This document shows positions 1 to 11,330 of a DNA stretch of 64,000 bases, in pieces. Numbering within the stretch: position 1 is the first letter of the stretch; the number at the start of each line of letters is the position of its first letter. The notes under the pieces are model-generated. The model was not told the DNA's origin. It ran no database searches and saw only the letters and a list, made by a program, of their open reading frames with translations. A program made the translations under genes and the position numbers. This DNA is from Thinopyrum elongatum (taxonomy: Eukaryota; Streptophyta; Magnoliopsida; Poales; Poaceae): NCBI GenBank assembly GCA_011799875.1, contig CM022302.1, positions 305,795,048 to 305,859,047 of the forward strand. The letters are read 5' to 3'.

Positions 1-1984
1 TCTGTGTCCTGCTTCGCCTCATCATCATCATCATTAACGTGAAGCTCCTCCCTGATGCCCATTGATTTCAAGTCTGCCCTTGCTTTCGGCCCATCTTTGG
101 TCCTCTCTGGCATGTTGAGCAGGGTACCAAGCAGACTCTCGCACATGTTCTTCATGATATGCATGACATCAAGGCCTTGAGGCACACGGTGGATCTTCCA
201 GTACGGTAAGTCCCAGAAAACAGACCTCGTTTTCCATACCTTCAACAGCGGCTCTGGCGCCTTTCGCTTCTTTCCCGGCTCTGGCGCCTTTTGCTTCTTT
301 CCCGGCAGTGGGCAATCTTTCCAGTTTTTCAACAGCTCGTCTATTTCCTCGCCGCTCCTCGTACGCGGGCGTCTTCGGGGTTCGGTTTCACCATCGAACA
401 GATCCTTGCGTTTTCTCCACGGGTCATCGTCGCGAAGCCACCTTCGATGTCCCATGAACACGGTTTTCGAAGACCCGGGATCTCTATCTAGCTGGCGATA
501 CGTTGTGTCATCCATGCACCTGACGCATCCAGAAAATCCATGGACCACCTGCCCCGCGAGATATCCGTAACCGAGATAGTCGTGCACCGTCGTGAGCAGT
601 GCGGCTCTCATAGGGAAATATTCTTTCTCTGCGGCGTCCCACGTATTGGCTGGCATTTTCCACAGCGTGTCTAGCTCCTCTTTCAGCAGCCCCAGATACA
701 GATTGATGTCGTTCCCTGGTTGTTTCGGCCCTTCAATTAGCATACTCATGTGAATGTACTTCCTCTTCATGCACAACCAGGGGGGAAGGTTGTACATCCA
801 CACAAACACAGGCCAGGTGCTATGTGTGCTTCTCTGGCTGCCAAACGGATTGACTCCATCGGTGCTCACGCCGAGCACGATGTTCCTTGGATCGTTCCCA
901 AATTCTGGGTCTTCGAAGTTCAACGCTTGCCACTGGCTCTCATCCTTAGGGTGACTCAGCATCTTGTCTTTTTTATTTATCTCCGGATCATTTCCGTCAT
1001 CTTCTCGCTTCTTCTCCTCCCTATCCGCGTGCCAACGCAGGAGCTTTGCTACCTTAGGGTCCGCGAAATCCCGCTACAGACGAGGAGTGATCGGAAAGTA
1101 CCACACCACTTTTCGAGGAGCTTTCTTCCTCTCCTTGTATCGAGTGACACCGCACACCGGACATATGGTAGACTCCGCGTGCTCGTCCCAATAAATGATG
1201 CAATTGTTCATGCACACATGGTATTTCACGTGCGGTAAATCCAGAGGACACACGATTTTCTTCACCTCCTCGAAATTGGTCGGGCACTTGTCCCCTTTGG
1301 AAGACGTTCGTGCCAGAATGACATGTTCTCGTCGAAGCATGCGTCGGTCATTTTGTGTTTTACCTTCATCTCTAGAGCCATGAGCGTTACTTTCAGGCGG
1401 GTATCCTCGGGCCTGCATCCTTCATACAATGGAGTAACCGCGTCTATCTCCAGTTGATCCAGCTTGGCTTTCTCTCGGGCGGCAGCTCTTGCGTTATCCG
1501 TCTGCTTGAGAAGCAGCTCTTGAATATGAGGGTCCTGCACCCAGCCTCCATCGTCGTCTGCTCCGGCATCTTCATCTTCATGATCATGCCCTTCGTCTTG
1601 ATCTTCCTCATCATCATGTCCGGCATCTTCTACATGATGACTGTGTATAGCATCACCGTCGTGATCATGTCCTGGAGATTCTTCGTCTTCTCGCCCGCCC
1701 TCGCCGCGGTGGTTGTCTTGCTGCCCTTCCTCATTTCTTGCCCGGCCCCCATGGACGACTTCGTAGTCATCTTCATCACCTTGCCACCGATAGCCATCCA
1801 TGAAACCACGCAAGAGCAGGTGGTCCCGCACCTGCCCGGAATCCACGTCCGCAATAAGGCTCTTCAGCTTGCATCTTCGACACGGACATCTTATCTCCGT
1901 CTCGTTCTTTTGAAGCATCTCGGCCTTCGCGGAGCTCAAAAACCTATTCACGATGCCTTCGGTCATCGAGCGGACCATGGTCGC
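1..1984 (-). pseudogene. TNP2-type CACTA transposase, N-terminal half, broken
   Basis: On the minus strand an exon opens after a good acceptor (CTCTACCCCGCAG) near 1985. It encodes a transposase-associated domain with a CPCRRCK cysteine motif and a DHLLLRGF segment, then a long acidic linker rich in H, D and E (about 1450-1760), then the TNP2 domain. Recognisable TNP2 blocks are KMTDACFDENM (near 1340), KIVCPLDLP and CPVCGVTRYKE (near 1150-1260), NIVLGVSTDGVNPFG (near 860) and the metal-ligand-like region QGLDVMHIMKNMCES (near 140-190). The frame runs open to base 1, so the C-terminal half is outside. Two lesions are visible: a one-base shift near 1290-1294 between HERLPKG and KCPTNFEE, and an in-frame TAG near 1075 (PRL*RDFADP). 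A functional copy would cut and paste the CACTA element in the nucleus; this copy cannot. Confidence 0.88.
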
Positions 1985-2473
1985 CTGCGGGGTAGAGCAA
2001 AACGATATTTTAGAACCAAGAAAAAATTTGGCATGACTTTCCCTAAAAATAGGACCAAAAAGAATGCATAGTGCCAAAATTCTCGCCGAAACGGAAATGA
2101 ATCAACATTCCGGCAAAATATTGGCAACTATCGCATTTCAAATACCAGTACCTGCAAACACAAACATATATGCAACACCACAAACATATGCAACACCACA
2201 AACATACATAGATCTAGCTAGGCCATAAAAAGTGCATGTGCATGTTGTTGGAGGGAGAAAAAAAGTAGATCTAGCTACAACATAAAGATAGCTTTCCCCT
2301 TACTTACCTATCAAAAAAAGGTAATTTAACCACTTTAATTTTGATGAATCTATGGTGCAAATGAGGTGAGCAGGAGGAGGCAGCTGACACAAGCTTGGAG
2401 GAGGAGGTGGAGAGAATGAAGTGGGGAAAGTGAGTGTGTAGGTGTGGCTGTCCAAAATATCTAGCTGGTCCCA

Positions 2474-2938
2474 GGTTACTAATGGCGCACCACCTGCAAA
2501 TGCGCCATTAGTAACCCTAGTTACTAATGGCGCACCAGCTGGAGGTGCGCCATTAGTAGTTTTGCAAAAAAATAATTAAAAAAAAATATAGTAGTGGCGC
2601 ACTGTGTGGCTGGTGCGCCATTACTAGTTAAAACTAGTAATGGCGCACTCTGCCCTTGTGCGCCATTAGTATTTTTGGAAAAATAATAAAAAAAAAAATT
2701 TGTTACTAGTGGCACACTCTGTGGCTGGTGCGCCATTACTAGTTAAAACTAGTAATGGCGCACTCTGGCATGGTGCGCCATTAGTATTTTTGGAAAAATT
2801 AAAAAAAAATTATTACTAGTGGCGCACCATGGGTCTGGTGCGCCATTAGTGTCTTTCACACTAATGGCGCACCAACACATGGTGCGCCACTACTATATAG
2901 TAGTGGCGCACCACATGTCTGGTGCGCCATTAGTGGCC
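2474..2938. repeat. CACTA subterminal palindromic repeats
   Basis: About seven alternating copies of ACTAATGGCGCACC and its reverse complement GGTGCGCCATTAGT, spaced 10-50 bp and separated by A-rich spacers. Neighbouring copies pair as inverted repeats, so the strand can fold into a row of hairpins. In En/Spm elements such subterminal motifs bind the element's own regulatory protein; that role is inferred here. Confidence 0.85.
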
Positions 2939-2948
2939 ATATCATCTA

Positions 2949-2968
2949 TAGCCCTTTTCCTAGTAGTG
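2949..2968 (-). repeat. Terminal inverted repeat of the first CACTA element
   Basis: Minus-strand CACTACTAGGAAAAGGGCTA, with the conserved CACTA pentamer at the exact edge (2964-2968). The bases outside, GAA, would be the 3-bp target duplication. Confidence 0.85.
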
Positions 2969-3440
2969 GAATTGATGTCTTGCCGGAAGGAGTACAGCGA
3001 CAGAAAGCTAAGTTGCGAAACTTTGAGCAAGTTTTTCAAATTTTACGATCAGGCTATTTTCTTTAGATGATTCCGGACCTTGTATGGAAAACCTGCACGC
3101 GAAGGAACCCTTGTTGTAATTGGTTGCGCCCTTATTTTGTTTCAAGTCCGCTCAACAGTTTAAGTGGCTGCACCAAGAGCGCCAAGGTATCTTGCCGGCT
3201 GCTGCACCTCCAGCTGGCTGCTGAAGTCCCGCACCCAACGCTCGCGATAAGTTGCGCGCCAGCAAGTTTGCAGTAAGCGTAGGGCGTATACCATACGGGA
3301 AGAAATTGGACAGGAGAAATAGCATGCATGTATTCAATTATAGCAAGTTATATTACATCAATAGTTGCCGTAGTTCTAACTTAAGACTAAATTGTCTTTG
3401 GCATGGAATGGTGGTGGCAAGGAAAAGTAAGACAACTAGT

Positions 3441-6400
3441 TCCTGCACTGGCCTTCAACCCTCTTGATTGAATCCACCTTCTCAAGGATGGGCGCGACAA
3501 GCTCCTCAAGTGCCTTGAGATCTGCATCCTTCGGCAGGCGGTCGAGCACGTTGGTGAGATCAACGCCAGGGTTCTTATGCACCACCTTGACAAGTACCTT
3601 GCGGAGGACGGCCCGGCAAAGTTTGCGGGATTCATTGGCCAGTTGGGTCGCTCGGTTGGACTATAGTAGCTTCAGAGCATCAATGATGCTTTCGAAGAAC
3701 ATGGTCAGCCTAGCGCTCAAGGATATCCTTTCTTCAGAGGAGTACCTGAAGTTTTGCAGGCCATCCTGGCCCATGGTTGACAATTGTGCTGTGAGCCTTT
3801 CCGCGGTGTCGACAAGGCGATCAGTCCAGATTTTCACACCCTTCTCATAGTCAATTTGGGTGGCGGCAGCCCTCTTAAGAAAGTTCTTCTCATCCTGGAG
3901 GTCTTTGCTCAGGGCCTTCTCACGGGCCCTGCCATCCTCAAGAGGCTTTTCCAGCGTGGTTAGCTTCAGCCTTAGATCGGCAATGGCATCGTTGGCTGAA
4001 GAGAGCTGCTTGGTCTTGTCGGATATAGCAATTTGCATCTCCGCCAGGCTGTGGAGAGTTTTCTCCCTGTCACCTTTGAGCGTCGAGAGCTCCTTGCTGT
4101 GTTCCTCAAGATCCACCTCCAACTTCTTCACTTTGTTGCTCAGCTCATTCTTGGCAGCCTCTGCAGCCTCGGCGGCATCGATGGTTTCCTTGAGCTTGCT
4201 GGCGTGATCTGCAGTTGAAGCTTCGAGCGCCTCTTTGTGTTTCTGCTCCAGCTCCTGGGTCCGCTGCGCGACAAGCTTTTCAATCTCTTCGTCATTGCTG
4301 CGGAGTTTGGCAGCAAGTGCCTGCTCGCACGCGGCAAGATCTTCTTCATGAGCATCAAGCCCAATGCGTCGCTCCGTCAAGAGGGCTTCCTCAGTGGCAA
4401 TCCTTTGCGAATTTTCCTCTTGCGCCTTCTCTATGTCGGATTGCCTCAGGAGGAGCTCCGTCCAGCTTTGGCTCACTTGTTCCTGGCTGGCAGTCAACTC
4501 CTGAAGGGCCTCGGCGTACCAGATCTGCATCTGCTCAACGCGCTTCTAGAAATCTGCCTCAGCTGCTTCGACAACTGCAACTCTGGAATCTGCCTTCTCC
4601 TTTCGAGCATGGTGGAGTGCTTGGAGCTTGCGGAAATTATCGCCCATAGCCTGAAGGAGCTGATCTTCTTCAGATTTGCCGCTGCTGACGCTTGGTTCAT
4701 TGATGATTTCGAGCCCGGCAGCGGTGATGATTTCTTCATCAAAGGTTTCCCCTTCGGTCAGCGCTCCAATACTTGCCATGCCCGGCAGGTTGATAAATAA
4801 GTTGTCGCCAACCTTGAGATATTTGCTCGATGAGGGAGCCTCGGATGTCGATGGTTGATCCTCGACGATCGTCTCACCGGTGGCTGGGGGCTCTGTGGCC
4901 GATGTAGCGCCTAGCGCTCCTACGGCAGGAACGCCGTTAGTATGCTCATCAGTCTCCTCACCGGCCCTCTCGGCAGATTCCTTGGCGGCTTCCTCGACAG
5001 CAGCTTCGCTGACTTCAACAGTGGCGTCTTTGGCGGCCTCGCAAGCAGCGATCTTTTCAGCTTCGGCAGCAGCATCTTTGGTGGTCTCCTCGATGACAAT
5101 GTCGACGTCCATGTGTTCCATCACAGGGAACTCTGGAAGACGAAGGAAGGAAACAAAATAAGATCAAGATTGAAGTTCAAGAAGACAATTGAGAGAAAGA
5201 TAAAGAAAAGAATGACAAGTGCTCTGAGGCAAGCAGTCACCTGCGTCGAGCTATTGAGGGGTGGCTTCATCCCTCCCGGCAACATTGGTTGCCGGGGAAA
5301 GGTTGCCGGTGCCCATGTTTGCCGGCTCCTCCTCTTCCAAGGTAGGCTCATCGGAAGGAGCTCTTGCCGGAGATGCGCTTGCGGGCGGCGTGGTTGATGG
5401 AGGCGGCACGACGGGGGCGTCCTCCAATGACTCTCCCTATTACTGTCCTTCCCCTACAAGCCCAAAGATATTAGCGGCAAAGGTAGAAACCTCAGCACCC
5501 GCCAGCGGAAAATGAGTAGTGAACTCACGCTGGGGGCTGCGTTGGGGGCTGCGTTGAGGGCTAAGCTCTGGGCTGATGATGATAGTTGCTGTCACGCTCG
5601 CAAAGCCTGTCGGGGGCTCGTCACCTGTGGAAGTCTTCGCCCTCTTCGCCATCCTTTCCGCCAAAGTTCCTGCGTCACTGCAGAGACAAGACAAAGCAAG
5701 ACAATGAGATCAATCGAATTCAGAATTTGGTAGATAAAGGTTGTGACAGGATATTTACTCTTCCTCTTCTCGTTCCGGGCTGAAACCGGAGATGTCGAAA
5801 TCGACCTCAGTTGCGGCGTCCGTATGGGGAGGCAGAGGAGGGGTCCTGGGTCGCTTGGCTGCAGCAGGTGCAGGGGGTTGGCGTGACTCTGCCACCTCAA
5901 CCTCTGGTGCTGTTGTGTGAGACGCCCCTGCCACCCTAGTGGTTGCCGCAGGTGTGTGTCTCGTGCACCGCACGGGTTGCTATCGAACTCCTTGCCGCGG
6001 TGTAGCCTTGTCGGGCCTTCTTGCCGGGAGCATCACTGCTCGAAGAAGGTTGATTTGCTGGGCATCAGAGACAGCTTTCTGAAGGACACGCTTGGCCATC
6101 TTTGGAGCTGGGGGCTCCTCTTGTAGCTGTTCTTCGGCTGCGTCCTCATCGTACGAACTTTCGGCGGCTGTGCCACTCTGCTCCCCGGCAGCTTTATCCT
6201 CCCAGGTAGGATTTTCTTCCAAAACGACCTCTGCGTCGCTGGTTTCCCATTCCGTGAAGCCGATGTCGCCGGCCTCCACGGCAAGGTTCGCCTCTTCTAC
6301 TCTAGTGGCAATATACGCCACTTCCTCATCGGTGGTGGCGCGGACGAGTCTTGTTTCTTCCCGGACGGCCCTCTCCGACAAGTTGTCGAAGAACTTTTGC

Positions 6401-7413
6401 ACCTGCTCCTCAGATGGCTCGACCCAAGTGGCGTCAAGGCCATGGGCGTTGAACATTGGCATCGTGGCAATGATCGACCCCAGGGCGGAGTTGTTGCACA
6501 AAGGGATAATTCTCGCTGGCAACTTATGCTTATCATCACGCTGAAATACCCTCTGGCGGAGAGCGGCAAGCTGCATGATTGTTAAGTTACTATTTAATCC
6601 GGGGCGTAGCCTCATGATGTCTGCCGTGTTCTAGAACTCCCAAGCTGGTCTCCCCTTATTCTGTAGAGGGGCGATGCGGCGGCGAAGGAAGTCAGACCCA
6701 ATCATCTCTATTGTGAGCCCGGCAGCTTTCAGACGAAGAATCCTGGTGGTGGCGATCGTGAGCTTGTCGTCTTGAGCATCAAGATTACTCCAGTCCTCGC
6801 CACGGACCACTTTCTGCCGTCGGGGTGAACAGAATGAATGGGGATCTTCTTCCTTGATCCAGCACCACTCAGACCGCCATTCTTCCCACTTCTCGCGGTA
6901 AACCCCATCTGGATATATCTCCTTGTTCCACGCCCTTGGGATCCAGGCGATAGAACCGGAAAGGGCGTCCCCTTTTTGGATGCGAGGAACAAAGTAATGG
7001 CAGAAGAGGGCAGTGTTGGGAACTACTCCGGCAAAGTTTTTGCAAAGATGAGCAAAGATAGACATGCATGTTACGCCATTCAGCGTGAAATCAAGAAGAC
7101 GGAAGCCATATGTGTACATGATGTCAATAAAGAAATCGAAGAATGGAGGACAGAGCCCGCAATAAAAGTAAGCGACAAAGAAGGGATATTTATCTGGTCC
7201 GCCTTTGGAAGAAGAACCTGGGGCCACGCGAGTTGCGGGGTGAGCCTGCGTCTCCCTCGCCCACATGCACTGGTACCGGTTATTCAAGGCTTTCGTGTCG
7301 AGCATCGGAGCAAAGACGACGTACTTCTTCCGCATCTTCGCCAGCTCGCTCTCCGGGACATCGGCTTTCGTCTCCTTGCTCTTGCCTTTGCCCTTGCTAG
7401 CCTTGGGCGGCAT
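3441..7413 (-). pseudogene. Antisense extra ORF of T1 (PF04195-like 'putative gypsy type transposon' protein)
   Basis: The start ATG is at 7413 (MPPKASKGKGKSKETK, a basic N-terminus). Residues about 70-130 carry the hallmark block of this family (YPFFVAYFYCGLCPPFFDFF, then GVTCMSIFAHLCKNF). An acidic linker follows to about 5760. A likely intron runs from a GTAAAT donor near 5758 to a TGTCTCTGCAG acceptor near 5690; the next exon has a basic KRAK stretch and a triple SPQR repeat. A second intron lies at about 5245-5130. The last exon (5124-3441) is acidic and then a long heptad-rich coiled coil (4530-3670). In-frame stops sit near 6631, 5977, 5440 (double), 5258, 4546 and 3661; all but one are TAG. 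The function of the family is not known. It runs opposite to gag-pol, so its mRNA would be complementary to the element's genomic RNA. Confidence 0.8.
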
Positions 7414-7796
7414 GGCAGTTGCGAAGGCGGAAGCCGAGGATAGAGCGGGTGCGGAGGCGGTGAGCGGATGAGGAGAAGTTCTGTTCTGAGCTCGGGGGAA
7501 AGAATGTAATGGCGGATTCCAGATTAGAAAGAAGAGGGGGGTAAATGGGCGGCGCCTCTGTGGATTCCTTTTTACGGGGAAGGAGCGAGGCTGCCTCTTT
7601 TACTGCGCAATGTGAACGTGCCTATACAAGCGCGCTGAGGCCGCGGCCGTTCAGCGCACGCTTCCCATGTCGCGTATTCAACGCGCGTAGTGGGGAAGCG
7701 CAGTAAGCGGAATAATTACAAGCAGTTAACCCCTGCCACACTTGCCTGTGCACTGTTTGGGCCTAGCCCAACAACGCCTCGCACTCATGTGTGGCC
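7414..7796. other. T1 spacer between antisense ORF start and polypurine tract
   Basis: No coding potential recognised. It is the presumed 5' untranslated and promoter region of the antisense ORF; only weak TATA-like strings (minus-strand TATAGG near 7618) are visible. Confidence 0.5.
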
Positions 7797-7812
7797 TAGG
7801 CCTGGGGGCTCC
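7797..7812 (+). other. T1 polypurine tract
   Basis: AGGCCTGGGGGCTCC lies immediately before the TG of the 3' LTR, the position of plus-strand primer formation. T2 has the near-identical GGCCTGGGGGCTAC at its own 3' LTR. Confidence 0.7.
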
Positions 7813-8638
7813 TGTCGGTGTACTAAGTATTGGGCCTTTAGTACGCCATACTTGTGCATGGGCAGTTGTAGCCATACCTGCGGCAAGGCTTGTCGGGGAA
7901 CAGCTGAAGATTAATCCAAGATTATCAAAGAGACATTCAAGCCAGGGACTAGAAGATAAGGAGAACTGGAGATCAGGGGCTCGGCCCCCGGCAAGATCTT
8001 ACCGGGGTAGCCTGCGGAGCCCGGCAAGATCTTGCCGGGGTAGCCCGCGGAACCCGTCAAGATTCGCACCCCGGCAAGGTTCCGCCACTGTGCCACCGCT
8101 CTAGCACAGCGACCAGCCTGGCATTCTGGCCCCATCTTTGGATGCGTGGCAAGGCGCTAGTGGAGGCGAGCTTAAGCGGTGCTGATGGGATGGCCTCTTT
8201 TTCCATCCCCAAGAAACTAGGGACACCTAAACGGACACCTCACGGTGCATTAAGTGCATTTGTCCTAAACCGCCGGTGGTTAGGTATGATAACCCTGTAG
8301 CTACTTTACACCTCGCGTATGAACAGTTTGACACTGTGGTGACCCCTTTAAGCATATAAAAGGAGGCCCAAGGCAACTGCTACAAAAAAAAACACTCTCG
8401 GCCCATTCTGCATGCGTAGCTGCTGCACGAACACACTGTTCATTGCAAGCGCTCCAAGAACTGGGACGAATACACTAATAATAGACTAAAGCAGGAGTAG
8501 GGTTTTACGCTGATCAGCGGCCCGAACCTGGGTAAAAATCCTCCTGTGTTGATCTTTGGTTCAGCTCTTTGTGCATACCTCTCTCCCTGCCGAATCATAA
8601 AGGGGTCCTTCGGATCCCATAGGTGTCGTACGCCGACA
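7813..8638 (+). repeat. T1 3' LTR (826 bp)
   Basis: It begins TGTCGGTGTAC and ends GTACGCCGACA, an 11-bp terminal inverted repeat with one mismatch and canonical TG...CA ends. A TATAAAA box at 8355-8361 marks the likely promoter and U3/R border. Near 7990-8065 there is a GC-rich tandem repeat of about 30 bp (CCCGGCAAGATCTTGCCGGGGTAGC type). Confidence 0.9.
8355..8361 (+). promoter_or_regulatory. TATA box of T1 LTR
   Basis: TATAAAA inside the LTR, preceded by AAGCA and followed by GGAGGCCC. It lies about two thirds into the LTR, as expected for a U3 promoter. Confidence 0.6.
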
Positions 8639-9117
8639 GATGGGTAGGCGGTCGCCTGCTGCAACTCCGGCTCCCCTCCTCCTCCTCTAGTTTGCCAAAC
8701 ATCTCGTTGATCCCCAATTCCCGCTGGTGGAGAAGTGGCGGTTGGCCTCCACCTCGGTCTCCAACTGGATGGAATCGAGGATGGCCTACTGTTCCGCCGC
8801 CCCCTCCTCTTGGGTCAACTCCGCCATGGCGTCGGGCATGGAGAAGCATGCAGCCAGTGGCGCCGGCTCTACCTCACCCGCATCATCGTCCTCCTCCTCC
8901 AGCTCCGCTTCGCCCGCGTCATCCTTCTCCTATTTCAGCTCCGCGTCCTCCGTGACCGCATGCGGCTCTGCCTCCACCGCCTCCTCCTCCGACTTCAGCT
9001 AGTCCGGAGGCAGGACGGCTGCGATCCGGGCTTCATGCCGCCTCCAGATCTCTGAAAGCAGCTCAAAGCGCTGCTTCTGCGGGAGCATGGCGTATGTAGT
9101 TACCTTCGGCCGGGCCA
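8639..9117 (-). pseudogene. Acidic protein gene fragment, truncated by the T1 insertion
   Basis: On the minus strand ATG at 9117 opens MARPKVTTYAML, then PQKQRFELLSEIWRRHEARI, a charged helical segment. It is followed by an acidic E/D-rich linker and a second helical block (LTQEEGAAEQ, then LDSIQLETEVEANR). In-frame TAG stops occur after VLPPD, ELK and GAAEQ, and the frame shifts near 8725, after which ELGINEMFGKLEEEE continues the sense. The reading is cut at 8638 by the T1 LTR, so the C-terminus is lost. Upstream on the same strand an ATTTATTTAAG string near 9198-9208 could be its TATA region. I do not recognise the family. It could be a degraded host gene or cargo of an unseen transposon. 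Confidence 0.5.
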
Positions 9118-9590
9118 TGGCTATCAGGCGACGGCGAGTGGAGAAGACGCAGCAGGAGTGGAATGAATGTTGCTACTGTTTGGGTTCACTGTCCGGCTTA
9201 AATAAATGCGCTCCATCACGTGTACCCGTGTGTGCACAAATTTTAGGCAGACGAGTCTGCTTAGCGTGCGTCACATAACTCGCTTGCGCGTGCACAAAGG
9301 ATGTGTTTGGTAGGGAGTGTGTGTCTGTGCACCTCTATGCTTCGAACATGTACTCCACCTTTTTCATTAGGATATAAGTATAATGGTACCTTAGCTTGTA
9401 ATTTACCTGGCCGTATTAACGTCATTGTGTAAAAAAATGTCACTTCCTGCTCGTGATTTGCATTATATAATTATGAGAAGTTTGCTAACTAGTAAAATAA
9501 AGTGGAATTTGTTCATGTTATAAGTAAATTAATGTGATGGATTATCATACGGGTAAGGTTGGACGAATGGTGGTAGGTACAAATACTCCA
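9118..9590. other. Intergenic stretch, no gene seen
   Basis: Contains only the presumed promoter side of the acidic-protein pseudogene and AT-rich sequence. No ORF or repeat structure that I can support. Confidence 0.4.
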
Positions 9591-11330
9591 CCTAGAGCAT
9601 GTGTGTGTGGTTGTATAGAGAGACCGTGCATGTGAAAGAGAGAAGGGTGAGATAGATGTAGAGAGAGAGGGAGTGTGTGTGTGTGCGTGTGTGAAATGGA
9701 GTCTTCGCCACTGTAAGTAACTAAGTGTGTATGGCTTCATCATCGAGAGGTGATGTGTATGGCAGAGGCCTCCAACGAGGGGGGCGGGGGCGCGAGAGAG
9801 AAGAGGCCGCAAATAGGGAAGAAAGGCGTGTGCGCGTGAGAGGAGTGGACATCGAGATAACACGTTTGTTCGAGAGACACCAAGGAAGACTACTATCGAT
9901 GGTGCATATAGGCCGGAATTAAACGAAGGGATAGGCTTATTGGTTTCAAGGATAGAGGGAGGGAGTGAGAGAGAGGGTAGCCAGAAGGAGATGGTTAAGT
10001 GTGAGTGTGTGTTTTCGAGAAGAGACCCATCTAGACGGAAGCCATGTGCACACAAGAACAGAAAGATTCGATGTGGGGTGGGGGCTGGGGGTTATTAACC
10101 AGGTATGGAGAGAGATGAGACCTTGAACATGCATGTGCAAGATGTATACAAATATATGTGGGGTGTGTGTGCACGCGCGCATGATGGAGATAAAAAGAGA
10201 GGAGACATAAGTCATAAGATCAACAGGATGGGAGAGATGGATCAATATGACAATATGCATCCATGTGAGAGTGGAGGGAAGATGGCCCGATGATGGAGCG
10301 TGTGATTTTGTCTTCAAGAGAGAGTGTCATGGGGTGGAGCATGCATATATGGCGAGTAGAGAGAGAGCGAGACACAATGTGTGTGCAAAAGAGATCGGCC
10401 TATAGATGCATGTAGATAGAAACAAATATAGTGTACATGATAGGAAGCAAGAGTGTGTCCAAGAAAGAAGGTTGATGGAGAGAAATAGAGAGATAGAGAT
10501 GTTAGCTAGAGGGAGATCGGCTAGTGTGGGTGTTAGAGATAAGAGTCGAATGGATTAGAAGGGTGAGTTATGTGTGCATGAGAGAGAGAGGGTGCATGTA
10601 GAGAGAAACAAATATATATATAGTGTGCATGATAGGAAGCAAGAATGCAGCCGAGAAAGAAGGTTGATGGAGAAACACAGAAATAAAGAGATAGAGATGC
10701 TAGCCAGAGGGAGATCGGCTAGTGCATTTGTTAGAGATAATAGTCGAGTGGATCAGAAGAATGAGTTATGTGTGTGTGAGAGAGAGAGAGATAGAGAGAG
10801 TGCGCGTGTGAGTGACATACAAACAAATATTTGAGAGAAATGAGACCCTGAGAGACGGAGTTCGTGTTTGCGCGCAAGAGAGACATTTCACAGGGAGAGT
10901 CATAGCTAGAAAGACATAGGGAATGCGAGATATCCCTAGGGATAGAGGGTGTGTGTGAGCGGCATATAGGGGAATGGTGGAGAGAAATGAGATCCTGGGA
11001 GACGGAGTTTGTGTTTGAGTATGATAGATAGATATTTAAGAGGGAGAGTCGTATAATGTGTGAGCGGCATACACGGGAATAGCAGAGAGAAATGAGATCC
11101 TGGGAGACGAAGTTTGTGTTTGTGTGAGAGAAAGAGATTTCACAGGGAGAATCATAGTTAGGGAGACATAGCAGGGAGCGAGATATACTCAGAGAGAGAT
11201 AGAGTGAAGGTCGTGGGAGCGAGTACTGTTAGAGTGTTACGAAGAAAAAAAGACTGCTATCAACATACAAGTAGCACAAGATATACCCAAGATATGGTGA
11301 AGGTGTACAGGTCTAGATAGATATATAAGG
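9590..11330. repeat. GA/GT-rich low-complexity tract with degenerate tandem repeats
   Basis: The plus strand is strongly G+A rich with scattered (GA)n and (GT)n runs over about 1.7 kb. Inside it are two copies of a roughly 185-bp unit (10407-10591 and 10592 to about 10790, sharing CATGATAGGAAGCAAGA and GGGAGATCGGCTAGTG). There are also three copies of a 100-145-bp unit starting near 10836, 10980 and 11084, sharing GAGAAATGAGA and GGGAGACG. ORFs in it are repeat artefacts. No coding signal. Confidence 0.8.

Larger units (their letters stand above)
1..2968 (-). mobile_element. CACTA (En/Spm-type) DNA transposon, one end plus transposase; other end outside window
   Basis: The right edge at 2949-2968 reads, on the minus strand, CACTACTAGGAAAAGGGCTA, a typical CACTA terminus. 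It is followed inward by about 470 bp of palindromic subterminal repeats and then by a TNP2-type transposase remnant transcribed inward on the minus strand. The element continues beyond base 1, so its second terminus and its 3-bp target duplication (GAA at 2969-2971 on this side) cannot be checked. The TAATGGCGCACC-rich ends resemble the Jorge group of Triticeae CACTA elements; that name is from memory. It lies inside the Gypsy element T1. Confidence 0.9.
2969..8638 (+). mobile_element. Tat-type Ty3/Gypsy retrotransposon T1, 3' half
   Basis: What remains is the 3' part: a spacer, a large antisense ORF on the minus strand, a polypurine tract and an 826-bp 3' LTR. The 5' half lies on the far side of the CACTA element, outside the window. 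The order pol, antisense ORF, polypurine tract, 3' LTR is that of grass Tat-clade Gypsy elements with an extra ORF. Positions 2969-3440 are non-coding spacer. The five bases after the LTR are GATGG (8639-8643), the presumed target duplication. Confidence 0.85.

Noticed and set aside
291..2071. Plus-strand ORFs opposite the TNP2 gene (such as 750-1238 and 1454-2071)
   Set aside because: They are shadows of the minus-strand transposase, which has clear domain motifs.
2474..2938. Regularly spaced repeats as a CRISPR array
   Set aside because: The repeats alternate orientation, spacers vary and are A-rich, and the setting is a plant CACTA end.
8380..8400. CTACAAAAAAAAACACTC, resembling a CACTA end
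   Set aside because: It lies inside the T1 LTR, lacks the leading CA at an insertion edge and has no matching partner or subterminal repeats.
7813..8638. Reading this LTR as a 5' LTR of an element to the right
   Set aside because: No primer-binding site follows; a polypurine tract and the antisense ORF precede it, so it is a 3' LTR.
9513..10317. Minus-strand ORFs of 180 and 123 residues
   Set aside because: Their sequence is the complement of GA/GT repeats (HTHTH and SLSHARSL runs) with no domain.
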